Of a stretch of DNA of 64,000 bases, positions 28,217-37,370 are shown piece after piece (within the stretch, counting starts at the first letter, position 1; each line of letters opens with the position of its first letter). The notes beneath the pieces are model-generated. The model searched no databases. It saw only the letters and a program-made list of their open reading frames with translations, and was not told the DNA's origin. This stretch comes from CAWGMT01 sp963823675. Its GTDB lineage: Bacteria; Planctomycetota; Planctomycetia; Isosphaerales; Isosphaeraceae. A program made the translations under genes and the position numbers. The stretch is taken from the NCBI GenBank assembly GCA_963823675.1, contig CAWGMT010000012.1, positions 1,178,001-1,242,000 on the forward strand. Direction: 5' to 3'.

Positions 28217-28640
28217 ATGCGAACACTGAGCAATGAGATCCGGCAATTCACCACGACCATCCTGGTCGCGGAGGACGACGCCGATCTGAGGTCGCTTTAC
28301 GCTAGTGGATTGCGGCGAGCCGGTCACGTCGTCTGGGAGGCGGCCGACGGCGCGGAGGTATTGAGTCTCGTTCGGACTCACTACCCCGAGCTTCTGCTGC
28401 TGGACATCTGGATGCCGGTCATGAATGGACTGGAGGTGCTGGAACATCTCGGGGGCAAAGCCGAGGCAGTCGGAATCAAGGTCGTCGTGCTTTCGCACCA
28501 GGACGATGCCGATACGAGGCTGGAAGGCTTCGCGCTGGGTGTCGAGGATTACTGGACCAAGGACCTCTCGCTGGACGAACTCTGCGCGAGTCCAGGAATT
28601 GCTGCGTCTGTGTGAGACCCCGCCGTGGAGACGCGAATAG
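28217..28640 (+). CDS. Single-domain response regulator (frame break near the end)
   Basis: A CheY-like receiver domain of about 141 residues from ATG 28217. Acidic pair AEDDADL, phospho-acceptor Asp in LLLLDIWMPVMNGLEVL, switch Ser in VVLSHQDD, and conserved Lys in DYWTKDLSLDELC. The frame changes near 28590 and continues as ARVQELLRLCETPPWRRE to the stop at 28640; without this the domain would lack its last helix. There is no output domain and no adjacent histidine kinase, so it probably works through a distant partner. Confidence 0.85.
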
Positions 28641-28746
28641 GCCGGCGTTCCCAGGCCGGCGGCACATGCAAATTCACCGAGAATCTCCCTCGCCTCGCTT
28701 CCGCCAACAGACCGCCCCCGAAGGAAACAAGCTCGAACGATCCGCT

Positions 28747-30143
28747 ATGTTGCACGAATACCAAGAGCGTCTCGACTATCTTTACGGCCGGCTGAATTAC
28801 GAACGGTTGGGGATGCCGCGGGTTCCCGCCGAGCTTCGCCTGGGGCGAATGAGGCGATTGATGCGGCGGCTGGGCGACCCGCACCTCGACTTACCCATCA
28901 TCCATATCGCCGGCACCAAGGGAAAGGGCTCGACGGCCGCCATGATGGCCAGCGCACTGGCCGCGTCCGGAGTGCGCACGGGGCTTTACTGCTCGCCTCA
29001 CCTCCATCGCCTGGAAGAGCGTTTCACGGTCGAACGGCATCCCGGCTACTCCCGCCGAGTTGGTTGCTCTGGTCAACGAGGTTCGAGAATGCGTCGAACC
29101 GCCTCGAGATCGACGATCCTCGACTTGCCAATCGCGGCCCGACTTTCTTCGAGATCACCACGGCGATGGGCCTTCTTCACTTCGCCCGGCGCAAGGTTGG
29201 CGCGGTCGTCCTCGAAGTCGGCCTCGGCGGCCGGCTGGACTCGACGAACGTGGTTCACCCGGCCCTGTCGATCATCACGAGCATCTCTTTTGACCACATG
29301 AAGCAACTGGGCAATACCTTGACTTCAATCGCGCGCGAGAAGGCCGGAATTCTGAAGCGGAATCGGCCGGCAATCAACGGAGTCGCCGGCCAGGAGGCCA
29401 GGGACGCGATCCGTGCGGTGGCCCGCCAGCGTCGTTGTCGCTTACACGAAATAGGAACTGACTTCTGCTACGACAACCTTCTGCCGCCAAAACCGTTGAG
29501 CGGCCCGACTCAGGGGCGGGTGGCGGCGCGAACGTGGCGGACCGACTGGGGCACCCTGACCTTGCCGCTTCTAGGTTCCCACCAGGCCCACAACGGAGCG
29601 GTCGCTCTGGCAGGTCTCGACCTGCTCGGCGAGGTTCACCCCAACCTCGCCGTGGAGCGATCGGACGTCATCCGCGGCTTCGCCTCGCTGCGGTGGCCGG
29701 CCCGTGTCGAGGTCGTCGCCGAGCGCCCGTGGCTGGTCATCGACGGCTCGCACAATACCGCTTCGGCAATCGCGCTCGCCGAGACACTGCAATCATGCTT
29801 CCCGCCGACGCGCCGGACGCTGGTATTCGGCACCACGCGCGATAAGGATATCGAGGGGCAGCTTCGCGCGCTCTTGCCTCTTTTCGACGTGGTGATCGCC
29901 ACTCGTTACGTGGAGAACCCGCGATCCGTCCCGCCTGAGCAAATCGTCACAGCCGCGTCGCAGTTGACCGACACATTCCTGTGGACGGCCCCCGAGCCGG
30001 GTGAGGCGCTCGCAATCGCGCGGGATTTAACCTCCACCGACGGACTGATCTGTGTCACCGGCTCGCTGTTCCTGGCGGCCGAAACTCGAGCGATCATCAT
30101 GCCAAACCAGCGGTCGCCGGCCATTACAGGAACCGTCCGCTAG
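28747..30143 (+). CDS. folC: Folylpolyglutamate synthase / dihydrofolate synthase (two frame breaks)
   Basis: Adds glutamate to folates in the cytosol. From ATG 28747 (MLHEYQERLDYLYGRLNYER): ATP loop HIAGTKGKGSTAAMM, GLYCSPHLHRLEERFTV, then frame changes near 29040 and 29085 that keep the order of conserved parts. These continue with TFFEITTAMGLLHFA, VLEVGLGGRLDSTN, SFDHMKQLGNTL, IAREKAGILK, the LLGSHQAHNGAVAL loop and VIDGSHNTASA. The length of about 465 residues is normal. With folD 5 kb away it serves one-carbon metabolism. Complete conservation on both sides argues for assembly indels. Confidence 0.92.
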
Positions 30144-30212
30144 GAGAAGAACCGCTTCATTTCCGGCGGCGCGCCGGTTCTTCGCCGCCGGACCATCCTG
30201 AGGGAACTGAGC

Positions 30213-30650
30213 ATGCCCAACGCATTCTGGCTTCGCATCGGGGCGATCTGGGGATTTCTCGCCGTGGCGATGGGTGCCTTCGGCGCCCACGGGCTTCAGG
30301 ACCGATTCCGCACGCTCGGCGACCTGCCGGGGGGGCTCGGCACCGAGCGGCTCGAGGCTAACTTCCACACGGCAGCGCAGTACCACATGTACTGCGCATT
30401 GGCACTGCTTGTCGTCGGTCTCCTGGCCGTGACGGGCCGCCAGAGCCCGACTCTCCAGGTCGCGGGCTGGTCGCTCCTCCTGGGCTCTCTGATCTTTTCG
30501 GGGAGCCTCTACATCCTGTGCGTCACGGGACTGCGCTGGCTGGGAGCCATCACGCCGATCGGGGGTGTCGCCATCCTGGCGGGTTGGCTCGCGCTGGCCC
30601 TGGCGGCGGGATCGATGGCGATTGAGCCGCCAGGTCAGTTGCCAGGATGA
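30213..30650 (+). CDS. DUF423 membrane protein
   Basis: 145 residues with four hydrophobic segments. The family signature is clear in GFLAVAMGAFGAHGL, FHTAAQYHMYCALALL and GSLIFSGSLYILCVTG ... ITPIGGVAILAGW. Family members (YgdD/TMEM256-like) are small inner-membrane proteins of unknown role. It starts 69 bases after folC and may share its transcript. Confidence 0.9.
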   Translation: MPNAFWLRIGAIWGFLAVAMGAFGAHGLQDRFRTLGDLPGGLGTERLEANFHTAAQYHMYCALALLVVGLLAVTGRQSPTLQVAGWSLLLGSLIFSGSLYILCVTGLRWLGAITPIGGVAILAGWLALALAAGSMAIEPPGQLPG

Positions 30651-30675
30651 CCTTGGTTTCAGCACCCGGCGTTTG

Positions 30676-31404
30676 TCAGTTATTCCCCGGAACTAGCGAC
30701 ATGCCGCCGTTCAATGAACCCGGTAGCGGGCTGGCCACACCTCGGCCGTTCGTGAATGGCCCCGAGGAGATCCCACCGGCTTGAATGGTCGGTGCATACG
30801 GATTGCCAATGCCGGTGCCGATGCTGTTGCTGGCCGAGGGGCCTGGAATCGTTGTGCTCGACACCGGGGCTGGCGGCGGCGGCGCGACGTAGTGATAATC
30901 CTGGCTCGAAGCCATCGTCGGCGAGCTTAATGACGACGCCGACACCGTTCCAATCGTGTTCAGCGTGGACGGGACGGTCGCGTCGCCAACCGTAGTCAGG
31001 CTGACGCTGGCGATCGTCGTCGGGGCCCCATTGTAGGTCTCGGAGGAATTCGCGCCGGAGCCGATCTGAATCGTGAGTGAGGAGCCGCCTGCCGACGTCG
31101 CGCCACCGGCGAAACTGGCTATGCCCGTGAGATTGCCAGGCCGCATGCTCGAAATTCCGCCCTGTCCCGTAACGAAGAACCCCGATGGAATGGGCGCTCC
31201 GCTTACACTGGCTGCCGAGCCTCCGCTCGGCCCGCTGCTGCCCAACGACCCCGCCCCTGACGAACTGGCACCAGGAAACGGCGTCAAAAGCACCAACCCA
31301 CTTGTCGTCGGCACGACCGTTCCCAAATTGGCGATCGCGAGCAGGCAACGCTCCTCAAGCATGCACTCAACCAAATCAGGTCGGAAGACCAGTCGTTCAT
31401 TCAT
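30676..31404 (-). CDS. Exported low-complexity protein with LEPR-XLL-like motif
   Basis: 242 residues from ATG 31404. The N-terminus (MNERLVFRPDLVECMLEERCLLA) carries MLEERCLLA, a divergent LEPR-XLL-like motif for planctomycete surface proteins. The rest is Ser/Gly/Ala/Thr/Pro-rich and without recognisable domains, ending in SLNGGMSLVPGNN. It is likely extracellular. Function unknown; the low complexity could reflect a cell-wall-like or stalk-associated role, but nothing in the sequence proves it. Confidence 0.6.
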   Translation of the reverse strand: MNERLVFRPDLVECMLEERCLLAIANLGTVVPTTSGLVLLTPFPGASSSGAGSLGSSGPSGGSAASVSGAPIPSGFFVTGQGGISSMRPGNLTGIASFAGGATSAGGSSLTIQIGSGANSSETYNGAPTTIASVSLTTVGDATVPSTLNTIGTVSASSLSSPTMASSQDYHYVAPPPPAPVSSTTIPGPSASNSIGTGIGNPYAPTIQAGGISSGPFTNGRGVASPLPGSLNGGMSLVPGNN

Positions 31405-31581
31405 GTTAGATGCCCACGCTCTTGACCAAATCGATCCAGGACCCACTCCCACTCCGCCCCGGACTGACCAGTCAGTCAGTTCAACTACAGTATTGTAATA
31501 CCGGCGATCCCGGCAGACAAGAATCTTGTTGGCGACTTTTTCCGGATGGGTGAATCTCTGACGGCTGCGACTGCTGTACGA

Positions 31582-32499
31582 TCAGGAGGCAAGGTTGTTC
31601 TCCCCCTGTGTGCGCATCCGCCGGCGTTCCCGGTGTTGGCGGAGGGCGAAGGCGGCCGCGGCGAGTGCCATCACGGCCCATGAGGCTGGCTCTGGAGCAG
31701 TGGTGAACGGTTCGGGGGAGACCCCGTCCGGAGTGAGGAGCAGCGTGTGATCCGGCCCGCCGGTCGCGATCGGCTGACCTTGCAATAAAAGCTGGCCGTT
31801 ATCAGCAATCGCGATCGGTTGGACGTTCAAGTAGTTACCGCTCAGGTTCCCGAGCTGGATAGATGTCTGGGTATTGATGTTGTATACGAACGGCCCGGAT
31901 TGCCACGAATTCGGTCCGTATTGCACGAATCCAAGCACCTGGTTGAGATTGTTGATGCCCGCGATCGAAATGCCGAGTTGTTGCGCAGATGCCTGGTTGG
32001 GCAGCGCAGATCCATCGAAGTCGGTCGGTCCCGAGAACATCCTGACGGGAGCACCCCATGATCCATTGGTTTGCTTTTGAACGTAATAAGCGTCACCGGC
32101 ATACCAGTGGCCGTTGACGCCGGTCACCTCCAGAACGGCCGCGATCCCGTTGGCGTTCATGACTGAGCTCTGGATGTACGCAAAGGCATTGGCGGGATTG
32201 CCATAGGTATCGGGACTATAGGTCGGTGGGGGATCGATCAGCGGGATATTCGGAAGAACGCCTCCGCTGGAGCCCGAGCCTGCGCTCTGCGGAAACGGGT
32301 AAGCCGTGCTGCCGCCGGGCGCGATGACGATCCCGCTGCCGCTCGCGTCAGTCGAAAATGCCGGCGACCCTGCGCCGAGATCGGTAACCGTATAACCCTG
32401 TACGGTAATCGGGTCAGCCCGGGCCGTTGTGCTCGCAACGCCGACGAAAACGGCTGCGGCCACCGGGCAAGAGAGCCTCGAGGTGCAAATCCTTGGCAT
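31582..32499 (-). CDS. Secreted PEP-CTERM-sorted protein
   Basis: 305 residues from ATG 32499, starting with a signal peptide (RICTSRLSCPVAAAVFVGVA ... TARA). The body has extended repeats such as GVNGHWYAGDAYYVQ, INNLNQVLGFVQYG and IAIADNGQLLLQGQP, reminiscent of HAF-type extracellular repeats. The C-terminus is a PEP-CTERM signal: APEPASWAVMALAAAAFALR followed by RRR. This targets the protein to an exosortase pathway; no exosortase gene lies in the window. Earlier starts add unrelated sequence before the signal peptide. Confidence 0.85.
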   Translation of the reverse strand: MPRICTSRLSCPVAAAVFVGVASTTARADPITVQGYTVTDLGAGSPAFSTDASGSGIVIAPGGSTAYPFPQSAGSGSSGGVLPNIPLIDPPPTYSPDTYGNPANAFAYIQSSVMNANGIAAVLEVTGVNGHWYAGDAYYVQKQTNGSWGAPVRMFSGPTDFDGSALPNQASAQQLGISIAGINNLNQVLGFVQYGPNSWQSGPFVYNINTQTSIQLGNLSGNYLNVQPIAIADNGQLLLQGQPIATGGPDHTLLLTPDGVSPEPFTTAPEPASWAVMALAAAAFALRQHRERRRMRTQGENNLAS

Positions 32500-32745
32500 G
32501 GTAGCCGCCCCCCCTGGCGGTGTCGTCGCGATCGGAGGTCGATCAATCCGCACGCAAGCGGGTCGCATGATAGTGGGCTTATTCCCGTTGGTCAATTCGT
32601 GTTCCAAACCGAATGGTCTCGACTCAACTTCTAAGAGTCAGGAATTTAGCTCTCTGCCTGCCTTGCCTCTTTTACCTGAAGCCGAACGTTGGCAAGATAT
32701 TCGGCAAGACTGACGTCGTGAATCGGTTCTGAAGATCTGGCCGAA

Positions 32746-33438
32746 ATGGCGAAACTTGATTCGAGACAGGAGCAGCAAGTGGTTCCGAAGTTGATTGTGG
32801 AATTCATCGGCACGTTCTTCCTGGTCTTCACGGTGGGGCAGACCGTGAAGGGGCCGGACGGCGCCGGTCCGCTGGCGGCGCTGGCAATCGGCTCATCGCT
32901 CATGGTCATGATCTATGCGGGTGGTCATTTCTCGGGTGGACATTACAACCCAGCCGTGACACTCGGGGTAACGCTACGGGGCAAGCTGCCGAGAGCCGAG
33001 GCCGGACCGTACATGGTTGCGCAATTGCTGGGCGGACTCGTCGCGGCTGGACTGGTCCTCTTCATCAAGTCAACCGGACCGGTCGTGACGACGCCCAGCG
33101 GACCAGAGACCTATAACGCCGTCGCCTGGTTCGTCGCGGAGTTTCTGTTCACGTTCGCGCTGGTCTACGTCGTCCTGAATTCGGCAACCGCCAAGGGAAC
33201 GGAGGGCAACTCGTTCTATGGGCTGGCAATCGGGTTCACAGTGGTGGTCGGTGCATTCGCCGTTGGACCGGTCTCCGGTGGCGCGTTCAACCCGGCGGTA
33301 GGCGTCGGTGCCACGGTGATGGGGCTAGCCACGCTCCCCAAGCTCCTTGTCTACTTGATTGCCGAACTCGCCGCCGGGGCCGCGGCTGGGCTGCTCTTCA
33401 AAGCGCTGGATATGGGCGGGGACAAAAGCGCGGCGTGA
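32746..33438 (+). CDS. Aquaporin / MIP-family channel
   Basis: 230 residues with six membrane helices and both NPA boxes (HYNPAV, NPA at residues 68-70, and AFNPAVG, NPA at 182-184). The N-terminus has the usual EFIGTFFLVFTVG. The second NPA is followed by GVGATV without the Arg seen at this point in many water-selective aquaporins, so the selectivity filter may be atypical. A monocistronic gene; water versus glycerol preference is not resolvable here. Confidence 0.92.
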   Translation: MAKLDSRQEQQVVPKLIVEFIGTFFLVFTVGQTVKGPDGAGPLAALAIGSSLMVMIYAGGHFSGGHYNPAVTLGVTLRGKLPRAEAGPYMVAQLLGGLVAAGLVLFIKSTGPVVTTPSGPETYNAVAWFVAEFLFTFALVYVVLNSATAKGTEGNSFYGLAIGFTVVVGAFAVGPVSGGAFNPAVGVGATVMGLATLPKLLVYLIAELAAGAAAGLLFKALDMGGDKSAA

Positions 33439-33528
33439 CGCCAGGCGACCGACAGAAATGTGTGCGGTCTCCTCCAGCTTGTTCCGATTTCATTATGGCC
33501 TGCATGGCCGTGCCACCGGGGGGCTGAC

Positions 33529-34026
33529 TTGTCCGAGGCTGGCGGCGAAACGGAACAGGACGAACGGATGATGCGCCGGGCGCTCGAGCTGGCGCGGGAG
33601 GCGCGAAACCAGGGCGAAGTGCCCGTGGGTGCGGTGGTCGCGCGTCGAGGCGTCGTGATTGCACAGGCTTACAACCTGAGGGAGACGCTTCACGACCCGA
33701 CCGCCCACGCCGAACGGCTTGCCCTGGCCTGGGCTGGCCAGGCGATCGGTTCCTGGCGCCTGGACGAGTGTGTGCTTTTTGTCACGCTCGAGCCGTGCGC
33801 CATGTGCGCCGGCGCGATCGTCCTGAGCCGGATCCAGCGACTGGTCTACGGCGCGACCGACCCCAAGGCCGGCGCCTGCGCAAGCCTGTATCGACTGGTC
33901 TCGGACCCACGATTCAACCATCAAGCCCACATCACCGCCGGCGTCCTGGCCGCCGAATGCGGCGAAATCCTCACGGAATTCTTCCAGGAACGGCGCGGTT
34001 TTCGTAAGATCGAGGCGGCCGAATGA
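33529..34026 (+). CDS. tadA: tRNA-specific adenosine deaminase
   Basis: Converts A34 to inosine in tRNA-Arg(ACG). Zinc site: HAE in DPTAHAERLAL (with the catalytic Glu) and PCAMC in VTLEPCAMCAGAIVLSRI. Also GEVPVGAVV and YGATDPKAGA. TTG 33529 gives a 13-residue lead-in of normal length; ATG 33568, with AGGA upstream, is the alternative. It is followed by tRNA-Ser(CGA). The tRNA-Arg(ACG) relic at 41402-41455 has the anticodon of the substrate of this enzyme. Confidence 0.93.
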   Translation: MSEAGGETEQDERMMRRALELAREARNQGEVPVGAVVARRGVVIAQAYNLRETLHDPTAHAERLALAWAGQAIGSWRLDECVLFVTLEPCAMCAGAIVLSRIQRLVYGATDPKAGACASLYRLVSDPRFNHQAHITAGVLAAECGEILTEFFQERRGFRKIEAAE

Positions 34027-34053
34027 GCCAGGCTCGGCCGCCGTTCTGTCACG

Positions 34054-34141
34054 GGAGGGGTGCCTGAGTGGTTGAAAGGGCCGGTCTCGAAAACCGGTGT
34101 ACCGTTTCACGGTACCGTGGGTTCGAATCCCACCTCCTCCG
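34054..34141 (+). tRNA. tRNA-Ser(CGA)
   Basis: 88 bases of class II. The acceptor GGAGGGG pairs with CTCCTCC. D-loop GCCTGAGTGG; anticodon loop CTCGAAA (anticodon CGA, codon UCG) on a CCGGT/ACCGG stem. The long variable arm GTACCGT-TTC-ACGGTAC is typical of tRNA-Ser, and the T-arm contains GTTCGAATC. No CCA is encoded. Confidence 0.95.
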
Positions 34142-34558
34142 CTTGCGGTCCTGGCGTCCCATCCCGAATGGCGAGATTGGCCCGCACGACCGCCGGATTC
34201 GATGCAGAAGTACCGCTCGCCGCAATCGCCAGGACCAAAACCCAGATCCGACGAGGTTGTCAACCGTGCGGGCGACGATGGCCGGCGGGAAAGCTCATCG
34301 CACGCTCTCCCCAAATGCGATTCAGGCTCAAGACGCGCCTACCGATACTCAAGCTTGACGTTCTTGAAAGGAAGTCGAGAAACCGACCGCGCTCGTTGAT
34401 CGGCTCAAACGGAGCCGTCATCACCCTGACGGCTGGACACGGCAGGGAGCCGGGACAGGCTCCAGAGCCTCCGAGCACGATGCCGCCGACAGATCACTGT
34501 GCCGCCGGTTTCGGTTCGCCGGCCGAACCGGTCATGGATCGACTGGAGCCAAGACAGC
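34142..34558. other. Intergenic, no gene seen
   Basis: 417 bases after tRNA-Ser. Open frames here have no recognisable similarity, and no ribosome-site-supported start, repeat or strong hairpin was found. Confidence 0.5.
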
Positions 34559-35143
34559 ATGCCAGGTCGGGCCTTGGTGATCGGACTTCTGGCGGCCGTT
34601 GGCTTGACCGCCAACGTCCAGGGCCAGATCCGGGGACCGTCCGAGCTGCCGCCACAACTCGTGGGCGTCTGGGAGATCAGCCTGTGCGTCGGTGACACCC
34701 ATGCCTGGATTCGCTTCGAAAACGTGGAGACCGGCGAGGTGCATACGTGCGGGCGCTACGGCAAAGGCTTCGGCGGGATCACGGATAAGCTCTCGGGCAT
34801 GTCCATCTGGCCGCCAGCCCCCGTGGGCGGCGTCCTCTGGGACATGGACCTCTTGTATGAACAGGGCATCCGCTCGGACAAGCGCGTGCTGCGTCTGGTT
34901 CGCGTCTCGAATCCCGTGGTCTATCGCGGTTCCTGGAACGGGTACCACCACTTTGGCGTGCGAATGAACTGTGCGACCTATGCTCGTGATGCGTGGTATT
35001 TCTACACGGGAGAGTACTATCATCTGCCCGCGATCGCCTCGCCGGATGCCCTGGCGACCCAGGTCAAGCGTCGGCCGCTCTTCGGTGGCCGGCTGGCGCC
35101 CCTGGGCCTGTTGCATGCCGCGCGCTGGCGGTTCCACTCTTGA
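34559..35143 (+). CDS. Secreted protein, possible permuted papain-like (LRAT-type) fold
   Basis: 194 residues from ATG 34559 with a signal peptide (MPGRALVIGLLAAVGLTANVQGQ). The body has a His-bearing strand (VGDTHAWIRFENVETGEVHT, then CGRYGKGFGG) and, about 75 residues later, VRMNCATYARDAWYFYTGE. This His-then-NC order recalls permuted NlpC/P60 or LRAT-like proteins, where Cys follows His in sequence. It is inference from motif order only; no family is confidently recognised. Confidence 0.6.
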   Translation: MPGRALVIGLLAAVGLTANVQGQIRGPSELPPQLVGVWEISLCVGDTHAWIRFENVETGEVHTCGRYGKGFGGITDKLSGMSIWPPAPVGGVLWDMDLLYEQGIRSDKRVLRLVRVSNPVVYRGSWNGYHHFGVRMNCATYARDAWYFYTGEYYHLPAIASPDALATQVKRRPLFGGRLAPLGLLHAARWRFHS

Positions 35144-35353
35144 TACGGCCGTTCAACGAGTGCGATCGGATTGCGAGCCGGTCTCCGTTCGACCCGGAAT
35201 AAGCCAGGGTTCCGCTCGCGGGTTCCCATTCAGGCCGACGCGCGGGTCTGTCGCGGGCCATCAAGGTCTGAGACAATCTGAGGATATGCCGCAGCGCGGC
35301 CGCCGGCGTGGCCCGCCGCCTGGAAACTGCTCGAGAACCCGTGGGAAGCTGGC

Positions 35354-36247
35354 GTGACCGCGACAATCCTCGATGGACGAGCCCTGGCACAGGAGATCCG
35401 CCGCGAGGTGGCCGCAGACGTCGCCTTGCTGTCGGCACGGTCGAACCTGGTTCCAGGCTTGGCGGTGGTCCTGGCGGGCGAAGATCCGGCGAGCCAGGTG
35501 TACGTGCGGAACAAGGAAAACGCCTGCAAGGCGGCCGGCATGCGCGGAACCGTGGTGCGGCTTCCCCACGAAGTGCGAGAGCCCGAACTGCTCGCCGCGA
35601 TCGACCGGCTCAACGCGGATCGTGCGGTGCACGGAATCCTGGTCCAGTTGCCTATACCCGGTCATATCGAGGAGCGCGCGGTGATCGAGCGCGTCGCGCC
35701 TCAAAAGGACGTCGACGGATTTCATCCGTTCAATCTTGGCCTGCTGGCCCGGGGAACGCCTCGATTCGTCCCATGCACGCCGCTGGGCATCCGCGAGCTC
35801 CTCGCTCACGGCGGCATCGAAACCCGCGGAATGCATGCGGTCGTCCTGGGCCGCTCCCAGATCGTGGGCAAACCCATGGCCCTGCTCTTCTTGCAAAAGG
35901 GTCAGGGGGGAGACGCGACCGTCACGGTCTGCCATACAGCGACCCGCGACGCGGCCGCACTGGCGCGCCAGGCCGACCTGCTGGTCGTCGCCATGGGACA
36001 GCCGGAACGGGTCACGGCCGACTGGATCAAGCCGGGCGCGATCGTGATCGACGTCGGTATCCACAGGCGCGACGATGGCCGCCTGTGCGGCGATGTCCAC
36101 TTTCCAAGCGCCGCCTTGGTCGCTGCGAGAATCACTCCCGTGCCGGGGGGCGTCGGGCCGATGACAATCGCGATGCTTTTGCGAAACACGGTCCAGGCCG
36201 CGCGCATGTGCCTGGAATCGGCTGGTCCTCACCACGAGACGCAGTGA
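35354..36247 (+). CDS. folD: Methylenetetrahydrofolate dehydrogenase / methenyltetrahydrofolate cyclohydrolase
   Basis: 297 residues from GTG 35354. Interconverts methylene- and formyl-tetrahydrofolate with NADP. Signatures: ASQVYVRNKENAC with the catalytic Tyr50/Lys54, GILVQLPIPGH, KDVDGFHPFNLG, VVLGRSQIVGKPMA and ITPVPGGVGPMT. One uninterrupted frame. The isomerase gene begins 19 bases downstream and is probably co-transcribed. Confidence 0.97.
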   Translation: MTATILDGRALAQEIRREVAADVALLSARSNLVPGLAVVLAGEDPASQVYVRNKENACKAAGMRGTVVRLPHEVREPELLAAIDRLNADRAVHGILVQLPIPGHIEERAVIERVAPQKDVDGFHPFNLGLLARGTPRFVPCTPLGIRELLAHGGIETRGMHAVVLGRSQIVGKPMALLFLQKGQGGDATVTVCHTATRDAAALARQADLLVVAMGQPERVTADWIKPGAIVIDVGIHRRDDGRLCGDVHFPSAALVAARITPVPGGVGPMTIAMLLRNTVQAARMCLESAGPHHETQ

Positions 36248-36266
36248 TCCACTCAGGGCGACGATC

Positions 36267-37109
36267 ATGATCAAGCTGGGCATTTGCAACGAGATGTTCG
36301 AAGGCTGGGACCTGGCCGGAGTGTGCCAGTTTGTCAAGGAGACTGGCTATGACGGCCTGGAGATCGCGCCCTTCACGCTGGCACCCCTGGTCACCGACCT
36401 CGCGCCGGCGAAACGCCGGGAGGCCAGGACGATCGTGCACGACGCCGGGCTCGAGACCATCGGCCTGCACTGGCTGCTAGCCAGGACGGAAGGGTTCCAT
36501 CTGACCTCTCCCGAACCGGCCGTTCGCAGGGCGACCGGCGAATACCTTGTCGCGCTGGCCGAGGCCGCCCTCGACCTCGGGGGCGGTCTGCTCGTACTGG
36601 GCTCGCCCAAGCAGCGCAGCCTCTTACGGGGTGTCAGCTACGACCAGGCGATCGGATACGCCCTGGACGTCTTGGACCGCGCCATGCCCCGGATCGGCGC
36701 CATGGGAATCGATCTGTGCCTCGAGCCGCTGGCACCCAGTGAGACGGACTTCATCAATACGTGTTCTCAGGCGATCGAGGTGATCGATCGCGTGGACAAT
36801 CCGCACTTCAAATTGCACCTTGATGTGAAAGCCCAGAGCAGCGAAACGGGCGCATCGGTGGCCGAGCTGACCCGGCGCTACGCCCCGCTGGCCGGTCACT
36901 TCCACGCCCAGGATGTCAACCTGCGCGCTCCGGGTATGGGCGAAGTGGACTTCGGGCCGATCATGCAAGCATTGGTCGATGCGCACTACGATCGCTGGGT
37001 CTCGATCGAAGTGTTTGATTTTGCGCCCGGGGCCCAGGAGACGGCGCGACAGGGAATCGCGTGTTTGAAGCGCGCGCTGGCCGCAGCCGACGCTGCGGGC
37101 GGCGCTTGA
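36267..37109 (+). CDS. Sugar phosphate isomerase/epimerase (AP_endonuc_2 TIM barrel)
   Basis: 280 residues from ATG 36267. A TIM barrel with metal-ligand-type motifs: LGICNEMFEGW at the first strand, GYDGLEIAPFT, LCLEPLAPSETDF with the Glu ligand, LHLDVKAQSS, GHFHAQDVN and WVSIEVFDF. Uninterrupted and of usual length. It resembles hydroxypyruvate-isomerase and epimerase relatives; the substrate is not inferable. Linked to folD by a 19-base gap. Confidence 0.88.
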   Translation: MIKLGICNEMFEGWDLAGVCQFVKETGYDGLEIAPFTLAPLVTDLAPAKRREARTIVHDAGLETIGLHWLLARTEGFHLTSPEPAVRRATGEYLVALAEAALDLGGGLLVLGSPKQRSLLRGVSYDQAIGYALDVLDRAMPRIGAMGIDLCLEPLAPSETDFINTCSQAIEVIDRVDNPHFKLHLDVKAQSSETGASVAELTRRYAPLAGHFHAQDVNLRAPGMGEVDFGPIMQALVDAHYDRWVSIEVFDFAPGAQETARQGIACLKRALAAADAAGGA

Positions 37110-37185
37110 GGCGAAATGCGACCGGCCTTGCGACGAGGCCGTTGGTGCTCTAATATACAACAGGCAGTGTTCGAGGGAACGAGCG

Positions 37186-37327
37186 ACTCAAAAAGAGCTA
37201 TCGCGACGTCGGCCCGCTGGTTGAAGGTCCGGGGGAGGTCTATATTTGCGGCGACTGCATCGAGCTGTGTCAGTCGATCCTCGATATAGAGCGGCGGAGC
37301 CGCGGCGAAAAGCTAGCATCTCACTGA
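37186..37327 (+). pseudogene. Duplicated fragment of the clpX zinc-binding domain
   Basis: This fragment reads LKKSYRDVGPLVEGPGEVYI, then CGDCIELCQSILDIERRSRG, and stops at 37325-37327. It is nearly identical to residues of the real clpX domain encoded about 310 bases downstream. It lacks the first CxxC pair and any AAA domain and has no start of its own. It is a partial tandem duplication lying in the clpX leader. Confidence 0.85.
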
Positions 37328-37370
37328 AGATCGATGTAAGACCGTTTCGACAGCGAAGAAAGGATCGGGC

